Assembly (NCBI GenBank): GCA_036500145.1
Contig: DASYCO010000009.1
Coordinates: 1 to 46,962 of the forward strand
Origin: CAMAVH01 sp036500145
Lineage (GTDB): Bacteria > Pseudomonadota > Alphaproteobacteria > SMXQ01
Length of the DNA: 46,962 nt
Direction of reading: 5' to 3'
Shown here: one piece after another, positions 7,664 through 16,914 of the stretch
Position numbering within the stretch: the stretch's first letter is position 1
How the letters are laid out: the number at the start of each line of letters is the position of its first letter
Made by a program: the position numbers and the translations under genes
The notes under the pieces: generated by a model
Databases searched by the model: none
What the model saw: only the letters and a program-made list of their open reading frames with translations
Told to the model about the DNA's origin: nothing

Positions 7664-8941
7664 TCAGGCCTTGCGCGCCTTCTTCGCCGCGCCCGGCTTG
7701 GTCGAGTAGGGCGTCACGGTCTGCTGGCCGGAGGAGGCGACCCAGACGCGCTCGGAGGCGAAGGGCTTGCCGTTGATGCGGTCGAGCAGCCAGTCGGCGA
7801 TCAGGCTGTTCTTGTCGTCGCCGTTGTCCACGCTCGGCGCGTTGGCGACGCTGTGGTTGGCGCCTTCGTAGATCACCAGGCGGCGCGGCGCGGTCATCCG
7901 CTCGAACAGCTGTTCCGTGTGCACGATGGGCGACAGCTGGTCGTTCTCGCCGACGACCACCATGTAGGGCGCCTTGATCTTCGGCGCGAAGGGCCGCAGG
8001 TCGATCTTCTTGCAGAAGCGGTCGAAGGCGGCTTCGTCCTCGAAGCCCGACATGAACATGAAGCGCGCCTTGAAGGTGGGCGAGGCCATGTTGAAGATCG
8101 TGTGGCAGCCCGGCTCGTGGCAGACGCCCGACACCGCGTAGCCCTTGATCTTGTCGCCGAGCGCCGCGCTGGCGACGCTGCCGAAGTAGCTGCCGAAGCT
8201 GGAGCTGCGTATGCCGAGCTTCTTGACGTCGATGCTCTTCTTCGTCGACAGGAACTTGTGGATGGCGAGGCCGGCGTCGCCGAAGTTGGTCGGGGTGAAG
8301 AAGATGCCGCGCGAGGCGGCCTCGGCCTGGCCCGGACCGTCGACCGCCAGCACGGCCATGCCGCGCGCGAGGAAGCGGTCGCCGTACATCGCGACCATGT
8401 TCTCCTTGCTGCCGTCCATGCCGCCGATGGAGATGATGCAGGGGAACTTCTCGCCGGCAGCCGGCTTGCGCGGTAGGTGCAGGTAGGCGGGCAGGGACTT
8501 CCGGCCGAACGGAACCTCCACATGCTCGATCGGGTGCGGCGCGTACTTGATGAACTTGGCGTAGCAGGCGTTCATGCGCTCTTCATAGGCGTGCAGCGTC
8601 TCGCTCGCCTCGAAGATCGGCCAGCAGGCCGAGGCCCACAGCAGCGCCGCCGCCATGTAGCTTTCGCCTGCCGTCACCAGGCGGCCTTCCTGCTCGAAGG
8701 CGCGGGCGCGGGCCTCGCGCTTGCGCGCGGCCGAGGCGAATTCGCGGTGCATGTCGTCGAACGACTTCATGCGCCGGGCGGCGGCGCGGAAGTCCTTTTC
8801 GGCGACTTCGCCGCCGGGCTTGCTCTTGGAGGCGATGCGCCCCTGGTCCCATTCGGGGCCGACGATCTTGATGATCGCGTCGAGCATCCAGCGTTGCTCC
8901 TGCCAGCGGCTGACGCGGCGTTCGATTGTCGGGCTGGCCAT
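7664..8941 (-). CDS. Alpha/beta hydrolase, FrsA / dihydropseudooxynicotine hydrolase-like
   Basis: A 425-aa alpha/beta hydrolase. The first 140 residues are a helical N-terminal domain, as in 2,6-dihydropseudooxynicotine hydrolase and the FrsA/EstA group. The catalytic domain follows: oxyanion segment IISIGGMDGSKE (169-180), nucleophile elbow SSSFG with Ser248, Asp334 (VGENDQLSP) and His363 (EGANHSV). The first Gly of the usual GxSxG is Ser. C-C bond hydrolases and esterases both occur in this group. Start ATG 8941 has GGGAGAATGCGACC upstream; longer in-frame starts have no such site. No signal peptide, so cytosolic. The C-terminal tail ends in a Lys/Ala-rich stretch. Confidence 0.85.
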   Translation of the reverse strand: MASPTIERRVSRWQEQRWMLDAIIKIVGPEWDQGRIASKSKPGGEVAEKDFRAAARRMKSFDDMHREFASAARKREARARAFEQEGRLVTAGESYMAAALLWASACWPIFEASETLHAYEERMNACYAKFIKYAPHPIEHVEVPFGRKSLPAYLHLPRKPAAGEKFPCIISIGGMDGSKENMVAMYGDRFLARGMAVLAVDGPGQAEAASRGIFFTPTNFGDAGLAIHKFLSTKKSIDVKKLGIRSSSFGSYFGSVASAALGDKIKGYAVSGVCHEPGCHTIFNMASPTFKARFMFMSGFEDEAAFDRFCKKIDLRPFAPKIKAPYMVVVGENDQLSPIVHTEQLFERMTAPRRLVIYEGANHSVANAPSVDNGDDKNSLIADWLLDRINGKPFASERVWVASSGQQTVTPYSTKPGAAKKARKA

Positions 8942-9128
8942 GGTCGCATTCTCCCTGTACTGCGCTCGTTTTAAGGCGGCGATGTTAGGGAGCCGGTTCC
9001 GCAGCGGCAACAGCTTTCGCGCCCTGTTTCGCGCAACATCGGCGGAACGTTTGCAAGCTGGGGGCCAGGCTGCATAATGGCGCTTCCCAGCCAGAATCAG
9101 GCCAACCGTCGTCAGGACTGCGGGCAGT

Positions 9129-11027
9129 ATGCGAAAGCCGCGCCGCCACTCTTCATCGCGCAGGTCGTGGTTCATGATCCTCGCCGGGCTTGCCCTGCTG
9201 GTCCTCCTGGCCGCCGGCGGCGGCGCTGTCTTCCTCGCCACGGCCGACCTGCGCCCCTTCGTCGAGCGCCAGGTCGGCGACGCCCTGGGGCGCGCGGTGG
9301 CGATGGACGATCTGCGCATCCGCTGGGGACGGCATCTCGCGCTCGACATGCGCAACGTCCGCATCGGCAACGCGGACTGGAGCGCCACGCCCGACATGAT
9401 CCGCGTCGGGCAGCTGTCGGCCACCGTCGACCTGCCGGCGCTGCTGAAGGGCGTGCTGCGCTACGACCATCTGACGCTGGACGACGTCGATCTGCTGCTC
9501 GAACGCAAGGAAGACGGCCGGCGCAACTGGCGCTTCGGCGACGCGGCGCCGTCCGCCGCCTCGGCGACCGAAGGCGGCATCGCCGCCATCCCGAAGAATA
9601 GGCGGCAGTTCCCGAGCCTGCTCGACTTCGCCTTGCGCAAGGCGCGCATCCTCTATCGCGCCGAGAGCCGCAAGGACATCCGCGTCGCCCTGGACGACTT
9701 GGCGCTCAACGCGTCCGACGAGACGAGCCCGACCGACCTCACGGTCAAGGGCAGCTACGGCGACATACCCATCGCGTTGCGCATCCATGGCGGCTCCTTC
9801 GCGCAGATGCGCGACGCAGACACGCCATTCGATGCGGCCTTCGACGCGACGAGCGGTGCCATCAAGCTCGCCTTCAAGGGCACATTGACCGATCCGCTGG
9901 ACTTCGACGGCGTCGATGGCCGCCTCGACTTCCAGGTCGCGCGCTTCGCCGAGCTGCTGAAGCTGTTCGGCTACGAACGGCCGGCCGACTACCCGATGAC
10001 GCTGGCGGGGGGCTTCCATCGCGACGGCGACGACTGGAAGCTGGAAAAGGCCGAAGGCCTCTACAAGCAGAGCCGCCTGACCGGGAGCTTCGCACTGACC
10101 GAAGGGGCGCGCAGCCAGCCCGACGCGGTGACCGTGGACGCGGCCGTCGGCGAGTTCGACCTCAAGGATCTCGTGCTCGGCGTCAGCGAGTCGGATCCGT
10201 CGAAGGCGGCTGGCGAAGACGACGAGCTGTTCAGCCCCGAGACGGATCCGAGCACCACGCTGGAGGCGCGCATCGCCGCCCAGAAGGTGCGTTACGGCGC
10301 GGCGACGCTGGAGGACTTCAAGCTGGCAGGCCATCTGCGCCCCGGCGAGATCGGGCTCGATGCGCTCGACTTCGGCTTCGCCGGCGGCAAGGTCGAGGCC
10401 AAGGCGACGACGCGGGCGAACGGCGCCGGCGCCGAGGTGACGGTGGAAGCCGCCTATGCGGGTGCCGACGTCGGCCGCCTGACGCAGATGATGGGCCTCG
10501 ACGCCGGGCTGCTGTCGGGCCGCCTCGACGGCCGCATGACCTTCGCCATGAGCGGCAAGACCTTCAAGCAGGCCTTGGCCGCGAGCGAGGGCCAGACCGT
10601 CGTCGTCATGGGCGGCGGCCAGATCGCCCGCTCGCTTCTGGAAAAGGTCTCGCTGGACCTACGCTCGGCCTTCCGCCGCAACGCGCAGACCACGCCGGTC
10701 GAATGCCTCGTCGCCGTGATCGACGTGAAGGGCGGCCAGGGCCGCGTCGCGCCCTTGAAGATGCGCACCCCCGAAGCCACCTTGCTGGGGGGCGGCAGCG
10801 TCGCCCTGGCGACCGGCCAAGTCGACCTGATGGTGAAGAGCGACCCCAGGTCGACCGGCTTCTTCGCCCTGGACCTGCCGTTGCACGTCACCGGCAAACT
10901 GAACGATATCGCCGTCACGCCGCAGCTCGGGCGGGGGCCGGACTGGCTCAACCAGCCCCAGAGCCTGCCGGCGTCGCTCGGCCCGGAGGCCCGCAAGTTG
11001 CTCGAAGGCAACGCCTGCCTGCGCTGA
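9129..11027 (+). CDS. AsmA family protein (1)
   Basis: A 632-aa inner-membrane-anchored protein with an N-terminal transmembrane helix at about residues 16-38 and a long periplasmic part. The AsmA N-terminal region (DLRPFVERQVGDALGRAVAMDDLRIRW, then MRNVRIGNADW) and the C-terminal AsmA_2-type region (SGRLDGRMTFAMSGKTF, PLHVTGKLNDIAVTPQLG) are recognisable. AsmA-like proteins form bridge-like structures linked to phospholipid transport between the membranes. A second, longer family member is encoded at 38056-40107. It runs towards the DEAD-box helicase but is separated by 193 nt, so probably has its own unit. The ribosome site is weak. Confidence 0.85.
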   Translation: MRKPRRHSSSRRSWFMILAGLALLVLLAAGGGAVFLATADLRPFVERQVGDALGRAVAMDDLRIRWGRHLALDMRNVRIGNADWSATPDMIRVGQLSATVDLPALLKGVLRYDHLTLDDVDLLLERKEDGRRNWRFGDAAPSAASATEGGIAAIPKNRRQFPSLLDFALRKARILYRAESRKDIRVALDDLALNASDETSPTDLTVKGSYGDIPIALRIHGGSFAQMRDADTPFDAAFDATSGAIKLAFKGTLTDPLDFDGVDGRLDFQVARFAELLKLFGYERPADYPMTLAGGFHRDGDDWKLEKAEGLYKQSRLTGSFALTEGARSQPDAVTVDAAVGEFDLKDLVLGVSESDPSKAAGEDDELFSPETDPSTTLEARIAAQKVRYGAATLEDFKLAGHLRPGEIGLDALDFGFAGGKVEAKATTRANGAGAEVTVEAAYAGADVGRLTQMMGLDAGLLSGRLDGRMTFAMSGKTFKQALAASEGQTVVVMGGGQIARSLLEKVSLDLRSAFRRNAQTTPVECLVAVIDVKGGQGRVAPLKMRTPEATLLGGGSVALATGQVDLMVKSDPRSTGFFALDLPLHVTGKLNDIAVTPQLGRGPDWLNQPQSLPASLGPEARKLLEGNACLR

Positions 11028-11220
11028 AACGGCGTTTCAGAGCCTGCTTTCGCCATGCCGGCCAAGCCTTTACCGCCTTTTGTCACGTGACAGTGGGCGC
11101 GGAGGCATAAATCCTATAGATACAGGGCCCGGCGCCGCCTTTGCGGCCCCGCCATTCGCCGCTGACGCTGGCCCCCCGACCCCGCCGTCGCGTGCCTTCT
11201 CCCCAGGACCGTAGTTTCCC

Positions 11221-13608
11221 ATGCCGTTTCCCGTTGTCGATTCCGCCCTTGCCCGCGCCCTGACCGATCAGGGCTATGCCGAGCCCACGCCCGTCCAGGC
11301 CGCCGTCCTCGAACCCGATACGGCGGGGCGCGACTTGCTCGTGTCCGCCCAGACCGGCTCGGGCAAGACCGTCGCCTATGGCCTCGCCATGGCGCAGACG
11401 CTGCTGGAAGACGAGCTGGTCGGCCCCAACGCGCCCGCCGGCGACATCGCGCCTCTGGCGCTGATCATCGCGCCGACACGCGAACTGGCCCTGCAGGTCC
11501 ACCGCGAGCTGACCTGGCTCTACAAGCACCTGAACGTGCGCGTCGCCTCCTGCGTCGGCGGCATGGACGTGCGCGCCGAGAAGCGCGTGCTGTCCGGCGG
11601 CGTCCACATCGTCGTCGGCACGCCGGGCCGCCTGCGCGACCATCTGGAGCGCGGCAACTTCGAGACCGCGAAGCTGCGCGTCGTCGTGCTCGACGAGGCC
11701 GACGAGATGCTCGACCTCGGCTTCCGCGAAGACCTCGAATTCATGCTCGACATGACGCCGCCCGAGCGCCAGACGCTGCTCTTTTCGGCGACCATCCCGC
11801 GCGAGATCGCCTCGCTCGCCAAGCGCTTCCAGCGCGACGCCAAGCGCGTCGTCACGGCGACCGACTCGACCGCGCACACGGACATCGAATACCGCGCCGT
11901 GCGCATCGCGCCGAACGAGACCGAACATGCCGTCGTCAACATCCTGCGCTACTACGAGGCGCGCGGCGCCATGATCTTCTGCGCCACGCGCGAGGGCGTG
12001 CGGCATCTCTACGCCAACCTGCTGGAGCGCGGCTTCGCCGCCGTGGCGCTGTCGGGCGAGCTGAGCCAGAGCGAGCGCAGCCATGCGCTGCAGGCCCTGC
12101 GCGATGGCCGCGCCCGCGTCTGCGTCTGCACCGACGTGGCGGCGCGCGGCATTGACCTGCCCGACCTCGGCCTCGTCATCCATGCCGACCTGCCGCAGAA
12201 CCGCGAGACGCTGCTTCACCGCAGCGGCCGCACGGGACGTGCCGGCAAGAAGGGCACTTGCGTGATCCTGGTGCCGCACACGCGCCGCCGCCGCGCCGAG
12301 CAGCTCTTGGGCGCCGCCAACCTGCGCGCGACCTGGATCTCGCCGCCGTCGGCCGAGGAAATCCGCACCCAGGACCAGGAACGCCTGGTGCGCGAGATCA
12401 CGGCCGCGGAGGAGGTGACGCCCGACGAGCAGGCCGCCGCCCAGGCGATCCTGGCGCAGCGCAGCGCCGAGGACATCGCCGTCGCCTTCATCCGCCTGCA
12501 TCGTTCGAACCTGCCGGCGCCGGAAGAGCTGCTGTCTGGCGGCGACGCGTCGACGGGTTTGGCCGGCGCGCCCGGCGCTTCGCCGCGCCCTGAACGCGAC
12601 CGTGGCGACTTCGCCGACGCCCCCTGGTTCCGCATGAACGTCGGGCGCAGCAGCAACGCCGATCCGCGCTGGCTGCTGCCGCTGATCTGCCGTCGCGGCC
12701 ATGTCACCAAGCGCGAGATCGGCGCGATCCGCATCCTCGACAAGGACACGCGCTTCCAGATCGCCACCCATGCCGCCGAGAAGTTCCTCGCCGCCGCCAG
12801 CCGGCCCGACGAGAAGGACGAAGGCATCCATTTCGAGGCGACGAGCGACGCGCCGCCGCCCTACGTGCCGGGTGCGCGCGACGCCGAAGGCGATTCCCGT
12901 CCGCCGCGCGCTTATGGCGACAAGCCGCGCTACGAGCGGCGCGAGCGCAGCGACGGCGACAAGAAGCCCTATACCCCGGGCGCCTACAAGGGCGGCAACA
13001 ACTACGGCAAGGGCGGCGACAAGCCCCATGCGCCGCAGGGCGCAAAGCCCTACGTGCGCCGTCCGCGCGCCGACGTGACCGTCGATGCGGGCCCCAGCCG
13101 CCGCTTCGAGCCTGGCGATGTGCCGGGCGAGGCGCGCCCCGCGCCCGTCGCCGCGCCGCAGGCTGAAAAGCCGTACAAGCCGCGCGAAGACAAGAAGCCC
13201 TATACGCCTCGCGAAGATAAGAAGCCCTACGAGCCCCGTGGCGAAAAGAAGCCGTACGCGGCGCGCGGCGACAAGCCCTATGGCGACAAGAAGCCCTATG
13301 CGAAGCGCGGCGAAGGCGGCTTTGCGCCGAGCGGCGACAAGAAGCCATACGTGAAGCGCAGCGCGGACGGCTACGTCGCGCGGCGCGAGCCGGCGGCGGA
13401 AACGCCGCGCGAGCCGCGGGCGCAGCTGAGCCTGGAGTCCAAGGGGGAGGCGACGGGCAGCAAGTCCCGTGCCGGCAAGCCCTTCCAGAAGAGCTATGCC
13501 GCAAAAGCCCCGAGCGCGGGCTATGCCGGCAAGAAGTTCGGCGACAAGCCCTTCGGCGAAAAGAAATTCGGCGGCAAGAAGTTCGGCAAGCCGCCGCGCA
13601 AGGACTGA
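11221..13608 (+). CDS. DEAD-box RNA helicase with DbpA-type domain and KPY-repeat tail
   Basis: A 795-aa ATP-dependent RNA helicase. The core carries a Q motif (PTPVQ), Walker A AQTGSGKT (43-50), PTRELALQV, TPGRL, DEAD near 159-162, SAT near 189, then DVAARGIDLPDL and HRSGRTGRAG near 335. A DbpA-like RNA-binding domain follows at about 470-540 (FRMNVGRSSNADPRWLLPLICRRG). The last 250 residues are a low-complexity, basic tail with repeated DKKPY/EKKPY units and a final GKKFG/GEKKFG cluster. This resembles DeaD/CsdA-type helicases, which act in ribosome assembly, mRNA turnover and cold growth. The tail probably adds non-specific RNA binding. It ends 3 nt from the convergent EEP gene. Confidence 0.92.
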   Translation: MPFPVVDSALARALTDQGYAEPTPVQAAVLEPDTAGRDLLVSAQTGSGKTVAYGLAMAQTLLEDELVGPNAPAGDIAPLALIIAPTRELALQVHRELTWLYKHLNVRVASCVGGMDVRAEKRVLSGGVHIVVGTPGRLRDHLERGNFETAKLRVVVLDEADEMLDLGFREDLEFMLDMTPPERQTLLFSATIPREIASLAKRFQRDAKRVVTATDSTAHTDIEYRAVRIAPNETEHAVVNILRYYEARGAMIFCATREGVRHLYANLLERGFAAVALSGELSQSERSHALQALRDGRARVCVCTDVAARGIDLPDLGLVIHADLPQNRETLLHRSGRTGRAGKKGTCVILVPHTRRRRAEQLLGAANLRATWISPPSAEEIRTQDQERLVREITAAEEVTPDEQAAAQAILAQRSAEDIAVAFIRLHRSNLPAPEELLSGGDASTGLAGAPGASPRPERDRGDFADAPWFRMNVGRSSNADPRWLLPLICRRGHVTKREIGAIRILDKDTRFQIATHAAEKFLAAASRPDEKDEGIHFEATSDAPPPYVPGARDAEGDSRPPRAYGDKPRYERRERSDGDKKPYTPGAYKGGNNYGKGGDKPHAPQGAKPYVRRPRADVTVDAGPSRRFEPGDVPGEARPAPVAAPQAEKPYKPREDKKPYTPREDKKPYEPRGEKKPYAARGDKPYGDKKPYAKRGEGGFAPSGDKKPYVKRSADGYVARREPAAETPREPRAQLSLESKGEATGSKSRAGKPFQKSYAAKAPSAGYAGKKFGDKPFGEKKFGGKKFGKPPRKD
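12955..13590 (+). repeat. Low-complexity coding repeat (KPY / KKFG units) in helicase tail
   Basis: In-frame imperfect repeats centred on GACAAGAAGCCCTA (Asp-Lys-Lys-Pro-Tyr) occur at least six times, mostly 13160-13360. They are followed by Gly-Lys-Lys-Phe-Gly units at 13525-13590. The repeat drift is mostly silent, so the protein pattern is under selection. It is coding and not a CRISPR or a mobile repeat. Confidence 0.8.
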
Positions 13609-13611
13609 GCC

Positions 13612-14352
13612 CTAGACCAGGACTGCCTCGGCCAGCGCGTCGATCGGCGTGATCTCGGCGACCATCGGCAGGTGGTCGGACGCCACGCGCGACAGCGGCG
13701 TGCGGTGGACATGCTGGTTGACCAGCGCGTCGTTCGGGATCGTCCAGATGCGGTCGAGCGAGACCAGCGGATAGCGCGACGGGAAGCTGCGCAGCTTGGG
13801 CAGCCGCTCGGGCGCGCCGATCTGCTGCAGCACGTTGCGTTCGGCGCCGAAGATGTTGAAGTCGCCCATGATCAGCGTGAAGGGCGAGGGCCGCTTGGCC
13901 ATCCGCTCGGCGATGAACTTGATCTGGCGGCGGCGCTCGGCGCGGAACAGGCCGAGATGGGCCGCGATCACGCGCACGTCGCCGGCGGGCGTCTCGACGA
14001 TGCAGTCGAGCGCGCTGCGCGGCTCGAAGGGCACCACGGTCAGTTGAATGAGCTGATGGTAGCCGAGGTCGCCCTTGGCGAGCAGCAGGTTGCCGTATTC
14101 CGACTGGCGGCGGCGCATGTTGGGGCCCATCAGGGCTTTCATGCCGAGCCTATGCTCGAAGAAATGCGCCTGCTCGACGCCGTCGATGAAATAGCCGCCG
14201 ACCTCCTGCAAGGCGATGATGTCGGCGTCGATCTCCTTGATGACGTGCAGGATCCGTTCGGGATCGTAGCGACGATCCGTGCCGACGCAGGAATGGACGT
14301 TGTAGGTGGCCACGCGCAGAGCGCCCGTGCCCCTCGACTGCGAATCAAGCAT
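13612..14352 (-). CDS. Endonuclease/exonuclease/phosphatase family protein (YbhP-like)
   Basis: A 246-aa EEP-superfamily phosphohydrolase. Visible motifs: ATYNVHSC near the N-terminus, the metal ligand motif IALQEV, MGDFNIFG with catalytic Asp and Asn, and the C-terminal SDHLPMV with the general-base His. Such enzymes cleave phosphodiester or phosphomonoester bonds in nucleic acids, lipids or inositol phosphates. Its ATG overlaps the stop of the upstream YbhN-like gene by 8 nt, so translation is coupled. With the divergent PLD-like gene this recreates the E. coli ybhP/ybhO/ybhN gene set, which suggests lipid work rather than DNA repair. That role is inferred from context. Confidence 0.88.
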   Translation of the reverse strand: MLDSQSRGTGALRVATYNVHSCVGTDRRYDPERILHVIKEIDADIIALQEVGGYFIDGVEQAHFFEHRLGMKALMGPNMRRRQSEYGNLLLAKGDLGYHQLIQLTVVPFEPRSALDCIVETPAGDVRVIAAHLGLFRAERRRQIKFIAERMAKRPSPFTLIMGDFNIFGAERNVLQQIGAPERLPKLRSFPSRYPLVSLDRIWTIPNDALVNQHVHRTPLSRVASDHLPMVAEITPIDALAEAVLV

Positions 14353-15301
14353 TCAGAACCTTCATGTCGCGCCGTTCGCCGCGGGCGAGGCGGCGGCCGG
14401 CGATTTCGTCGAACAGCCAGACGGCCAGGCCGACGAACAGCGGCAGCAGGTAGTAGACCGCGCGGAACACGAGCAGGGCGCCGACGACCCCATGGCCCGG
14501 CAGGGCCCGCGTGAAGATATATTCCAGCACACCCCAGCTTCCCGGTACATGGGCGATTATCGCCGACAGCTCCGAGCCGACGTAGAGGGCGGCGACCTTG
14601 GCGGCCGGCGCGTCGCTGAAGCCCCGCAGCGCGGCATAGAGCACGCCGGCGACGCAGACGTAGTTCAGGCTGCTGAACAGTAGCTGGGCGGCGGCGGCGG
14701 GCCAGGACGGCAGCCGCAGCCGGTAGCTGCCGAGCCGCAGCGGCCGGCGGACGAGGGCGCAGAGCGGCAGGTAGAGCGCCGTGAGGCCGGTCCCGGCGCC
14801 GCCGAGCAGGCGGATGTCCCGCGCCGAAAGGTCGAGGAACTGGCCGAGGGCGTCGCCCTGCCAGAGCAGCGCCAGGCCGCCGACGAAGCCGAGGCCGAGG
14901 CCTACGCTCGTCCCCGAGAACAGGATGATCTCGCCGATCGACGCGAGGCCGAGGCCGGCCCTGCTGTACATGCGGTAGCGGATCGCGCCGCTGCTGAGGG
15001 CCGAGAGCCCGATGCTGTGGCCGATGCCGAGCGCCGCCACGGTGGTGCGCAGGATGCGGCTGGCGGAGACGGCGCGCCGCCCGTTTTCGGCATAGCGCAC
15101 GGCCAGCGCCTCCATGGCGGCGATGCAGGCGAAGCTGCCGGCCATGAGCGCGACGGCCAGCGCGACGTGGCCCAGGGGCACGCTGCGCAGCGACTGGGCG
15201 ACCTCCTGGAAGTCGTAGCGGCGCAGGACGCTGTAGAACAGGTAGGCCCCGAGCAGGGCCGTGACGATGCCAAGGGCGAGGAGGAGATGGCGGCGCGACA
15301 T
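14345..15301 (-). CDS. YbhN-like polytopic membrane protein (UPF0104 / LPG synthase TM fold)
   Basis: A 318-aa integral membrane protein with about eight hydrophobic helices, related to E. coli YbhN and the flippase-type domain of lysylphosphatidylglycerol synthase. Conserved-looking pieces are SALSSGAIRYRMYSRAGL, SELSAIIAHVPGSWGVLEY (the signature PGSWGVLE) and FRAVYYLLPL. YbhN relatives have been linked to lipid transport. Start taken at ATG 15301 (MSRRHLLLA); an in-frame extension to 15346 would place a basic stretch before the first helix. The stop overlaps the EEP start. A PLD-like gene starts divergently about 90 nt away. Confidence 0.88.
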   Translation of the reverse strand: MSRRHLLLALGIVTALLGAYLFYSVLRRYDFQEVAQSLRSVPLGHVALAVALMAGSFACIAAMEALAVRYAENGRRAVSASRILRTTVAALGIGHSIGLSALSSGAIRYRMYSRAGLGLASIGEIILFSGTSVGLGLGFVGGLALLWQGDALGQFLDLSARDIRLLGGAGTGLTALYLPLCALVRRPLRLGSYRLRLPSWPAAAAQLLFSSLNYVCVAGVLYAALRGFSDAPAAKVAALYVGSELSAIIAHVPGSWGVLEYIFTRALPGHGVVGALLVFRAVYYLLPLFVGLAVWLFDEIAGRRLARGERRDMKVLNA

Positions 15302-15390
15302 GAGAGAGGGAACGCGCCGGCGGGACCCCCTGTTCCAGGGAACCAACCGATTTCCCGGGAGTTTACAGAAGACCCTTTTTTCACGGCCGA

Positions 15391-16914
15391 ATGTGCCCGC
15401 GCGCCATGACCGAAGACCTCCAGCCTCCGCCCTCCCTGTTCATTCCCGGCGACAACTGCCAGACCGTGGCGGGATTCGGCCGCCTGGCCGTCCTGGTCGA
15501 CGGCGCGGCCTATTTCGCCGCGCTGGAGGAGGCCTTGTCGCGGGCGCGCCGGCGCGTCGTGATCGTCGGCTGGGACTTCAACAGCCTTGTCAAGCTGCGC
15601 CCCGAGCGCGGCGAAGCGGCGCTCGGGCTCGGCGATTTCCTGCTCGGCCTCGTCGAAGCCAATCCGCAGCTGGACCTGCATCTGCTGATCTGGCGCAACT
15701 CGATCTTCTACGGCAGCAACGTCGACCTGCCGCTGCCCCTGCTGCCGCGCTGGTCCGACCATCCGCGCATCCATTTCAAGCTCGACGACATGCATCCCTG
15801 GGGCGCCTGCCATCACCAGAAGATCGTCTGCATCGACGAGGCGCTGGCCTTCACCGGCGGCATGGACCTGACCCAGGGCCGCTGGGACACCCCGGACCAT
15901 GCGCCGGAAAACCCGCTGCGGCGCGACGATGCGGGCGAGCCCTACCGCCCCGTCCATGACGTGCAGGTGATGGTCGACGGCGAGGCGGCCAAGGCGATCG
16001 GCCGCATCGCGGCGGACCGCTGGCAGGCTGCCGGCGGCGAGTCCTTGGCGCCCCTGTCGGACATCGTCGGGCCGGACATCGCGGCGCCCTGGCCCGACCG
16101 GGTGCCGGCGGACCTGCGCGACCATGCGCTGGCCATCGCGCGCACCCTGCCGGCCCAGGCCGACGGGCCGGAAATCTCCGAGGTGCGCAGCCTCAACGAG
16201 GCGATGCTGCTGGCGGCGACGCGCTCGATCTACGTCGAGAGCCAGTATTTCGCCGTCGCCGAGATCGCCGAGATCCTCGCCTGGCAGCTCGGCCGGCCGC
16301 AGGGGCCCGATGTCGTGCTCGTCGTGAACTGCGAATCGAGCGGCATGCTCGAGCATTATGTCATGGCCAACAACCGCGACCGCATGTTCGCGCTGCTGCG
16401 CCATGCCGACCGCCACGGCCGCCTGCGCACCTACCATCCGACCTCCTGCTCGGAGCCGGAATGCCAGATCAAGATCCATTCCAAGCTGCTGATCGTCGAC
16501 GACCGTCTGCTGCGCATCGGCTCGTCGAACTTCAACTCGCGCTCGCTCGGCCTCGACACCGAATGCGACGTGGCCCTCGAAGGGGCGACGGCGGCGACCC
16601 GCCAGGTCATCGCGCGAGTCCAGGCGCGTCTGCTGGGCGAGCATCTCGGCGTCTCGCCGACCGAGTTTGCCGTCGCCCTGGCGCGCGAAGGGCGCCTGGC
16701 CGGCGCGGTGGACGCGCTGAACGGCCGTAGCCAGCGCCGCCTGACGCTCTATCCGGAGCTGCCGGCCGACACGGAGCTGACGCTGGCGACGGGCAGCAGC
16801 ATCCTCGACCCCGACCGGCCCATCGACCTCAAGTACCTGTGGGACAAGCTCAGCTCGTCCTCAGCCCTGGAGATCAGTCCGCGGGCCAGAGCCTATGGTC
16901 CTGAAGAAAGCTGA
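15391..16914 (+). CDS. Phospholipase D / cardiolipin synthase-like protein
   Basis: A 507-aa PLD-superfamily protein with two HKD motifs: HHQKIVCID around residue 141 and IHSKLLIVD around residue 361, each followed by the expected GSxN-like segment (GGMD, GSSNFNSRSLG). Two HKD motifs in one chain fit phospholipase D or a ClsB-type cardiolipin synthase. There is no transmembrane helix or signal, so it probably acts on the inner face of the membrane. It is divergent from the YbhN-like gene; in E. coli clsB (ybhO) lies between ybhP and ybhN. The start could also be ATG 15406, since neither has a clear ribosome site. The 3' end overlaps the convergent hydrolase gene by 41 nt. Confidence 0.87.
   Translation: MCPRAMTEDLQPPPSLFIPGDNCQTVAGFGRLAVLVDGAAYFAALEEALSRARRRVVIVGWDFNSLVKLRPERGEAALGLGDFLLGLVEANPQLDLHLLIWRNSIFYGSNVDLPLPLLPRWSDHPRIHFKLDDMHPWGACHHQKIVCIDEALAFTGGMDLTQGRWDTPDHAPENPLRRDDAGEPYRPVHDVQVMVDGEAAKAIGRIAADRWQAAGGESLAPLSDIVGPDIAAPWPDRVPADLRDHALAIARTLPAQADGPEISEVRSLNEAMLLAATRSIYVESQYFAVAEIAEILAWQLGRPQGPDVVLVVNCESSGMLEHYVMANNRDRMFALLRHADRHGRLRTYHPTSCSEPECQIKIHSKLLIVDDRLLRIGSSNFNSRSLGLDTECDVALEGATAATRQVIARVQARLLGEHLGVSPTEFAVALAREGRLAGAVDALNGRSQRRLTLYPELPADTELTLATGSSILDPDRPIDLKYLWDKLSSSSALEISPRARAYGPEES

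Noticed and set aside
11083..13029. A 648-codon open frame on the minus strand under the helicase
   Set aside because: Antisense shadow of the DEAD-box gene with no family motif and no ribosome site.
13160..13360. Regular repeats that might be taken for a CRISPR array
   Set aside because: They are in frame, code for D-K-K-P-Y and vary mostly at third positions; there are no unique spacers.
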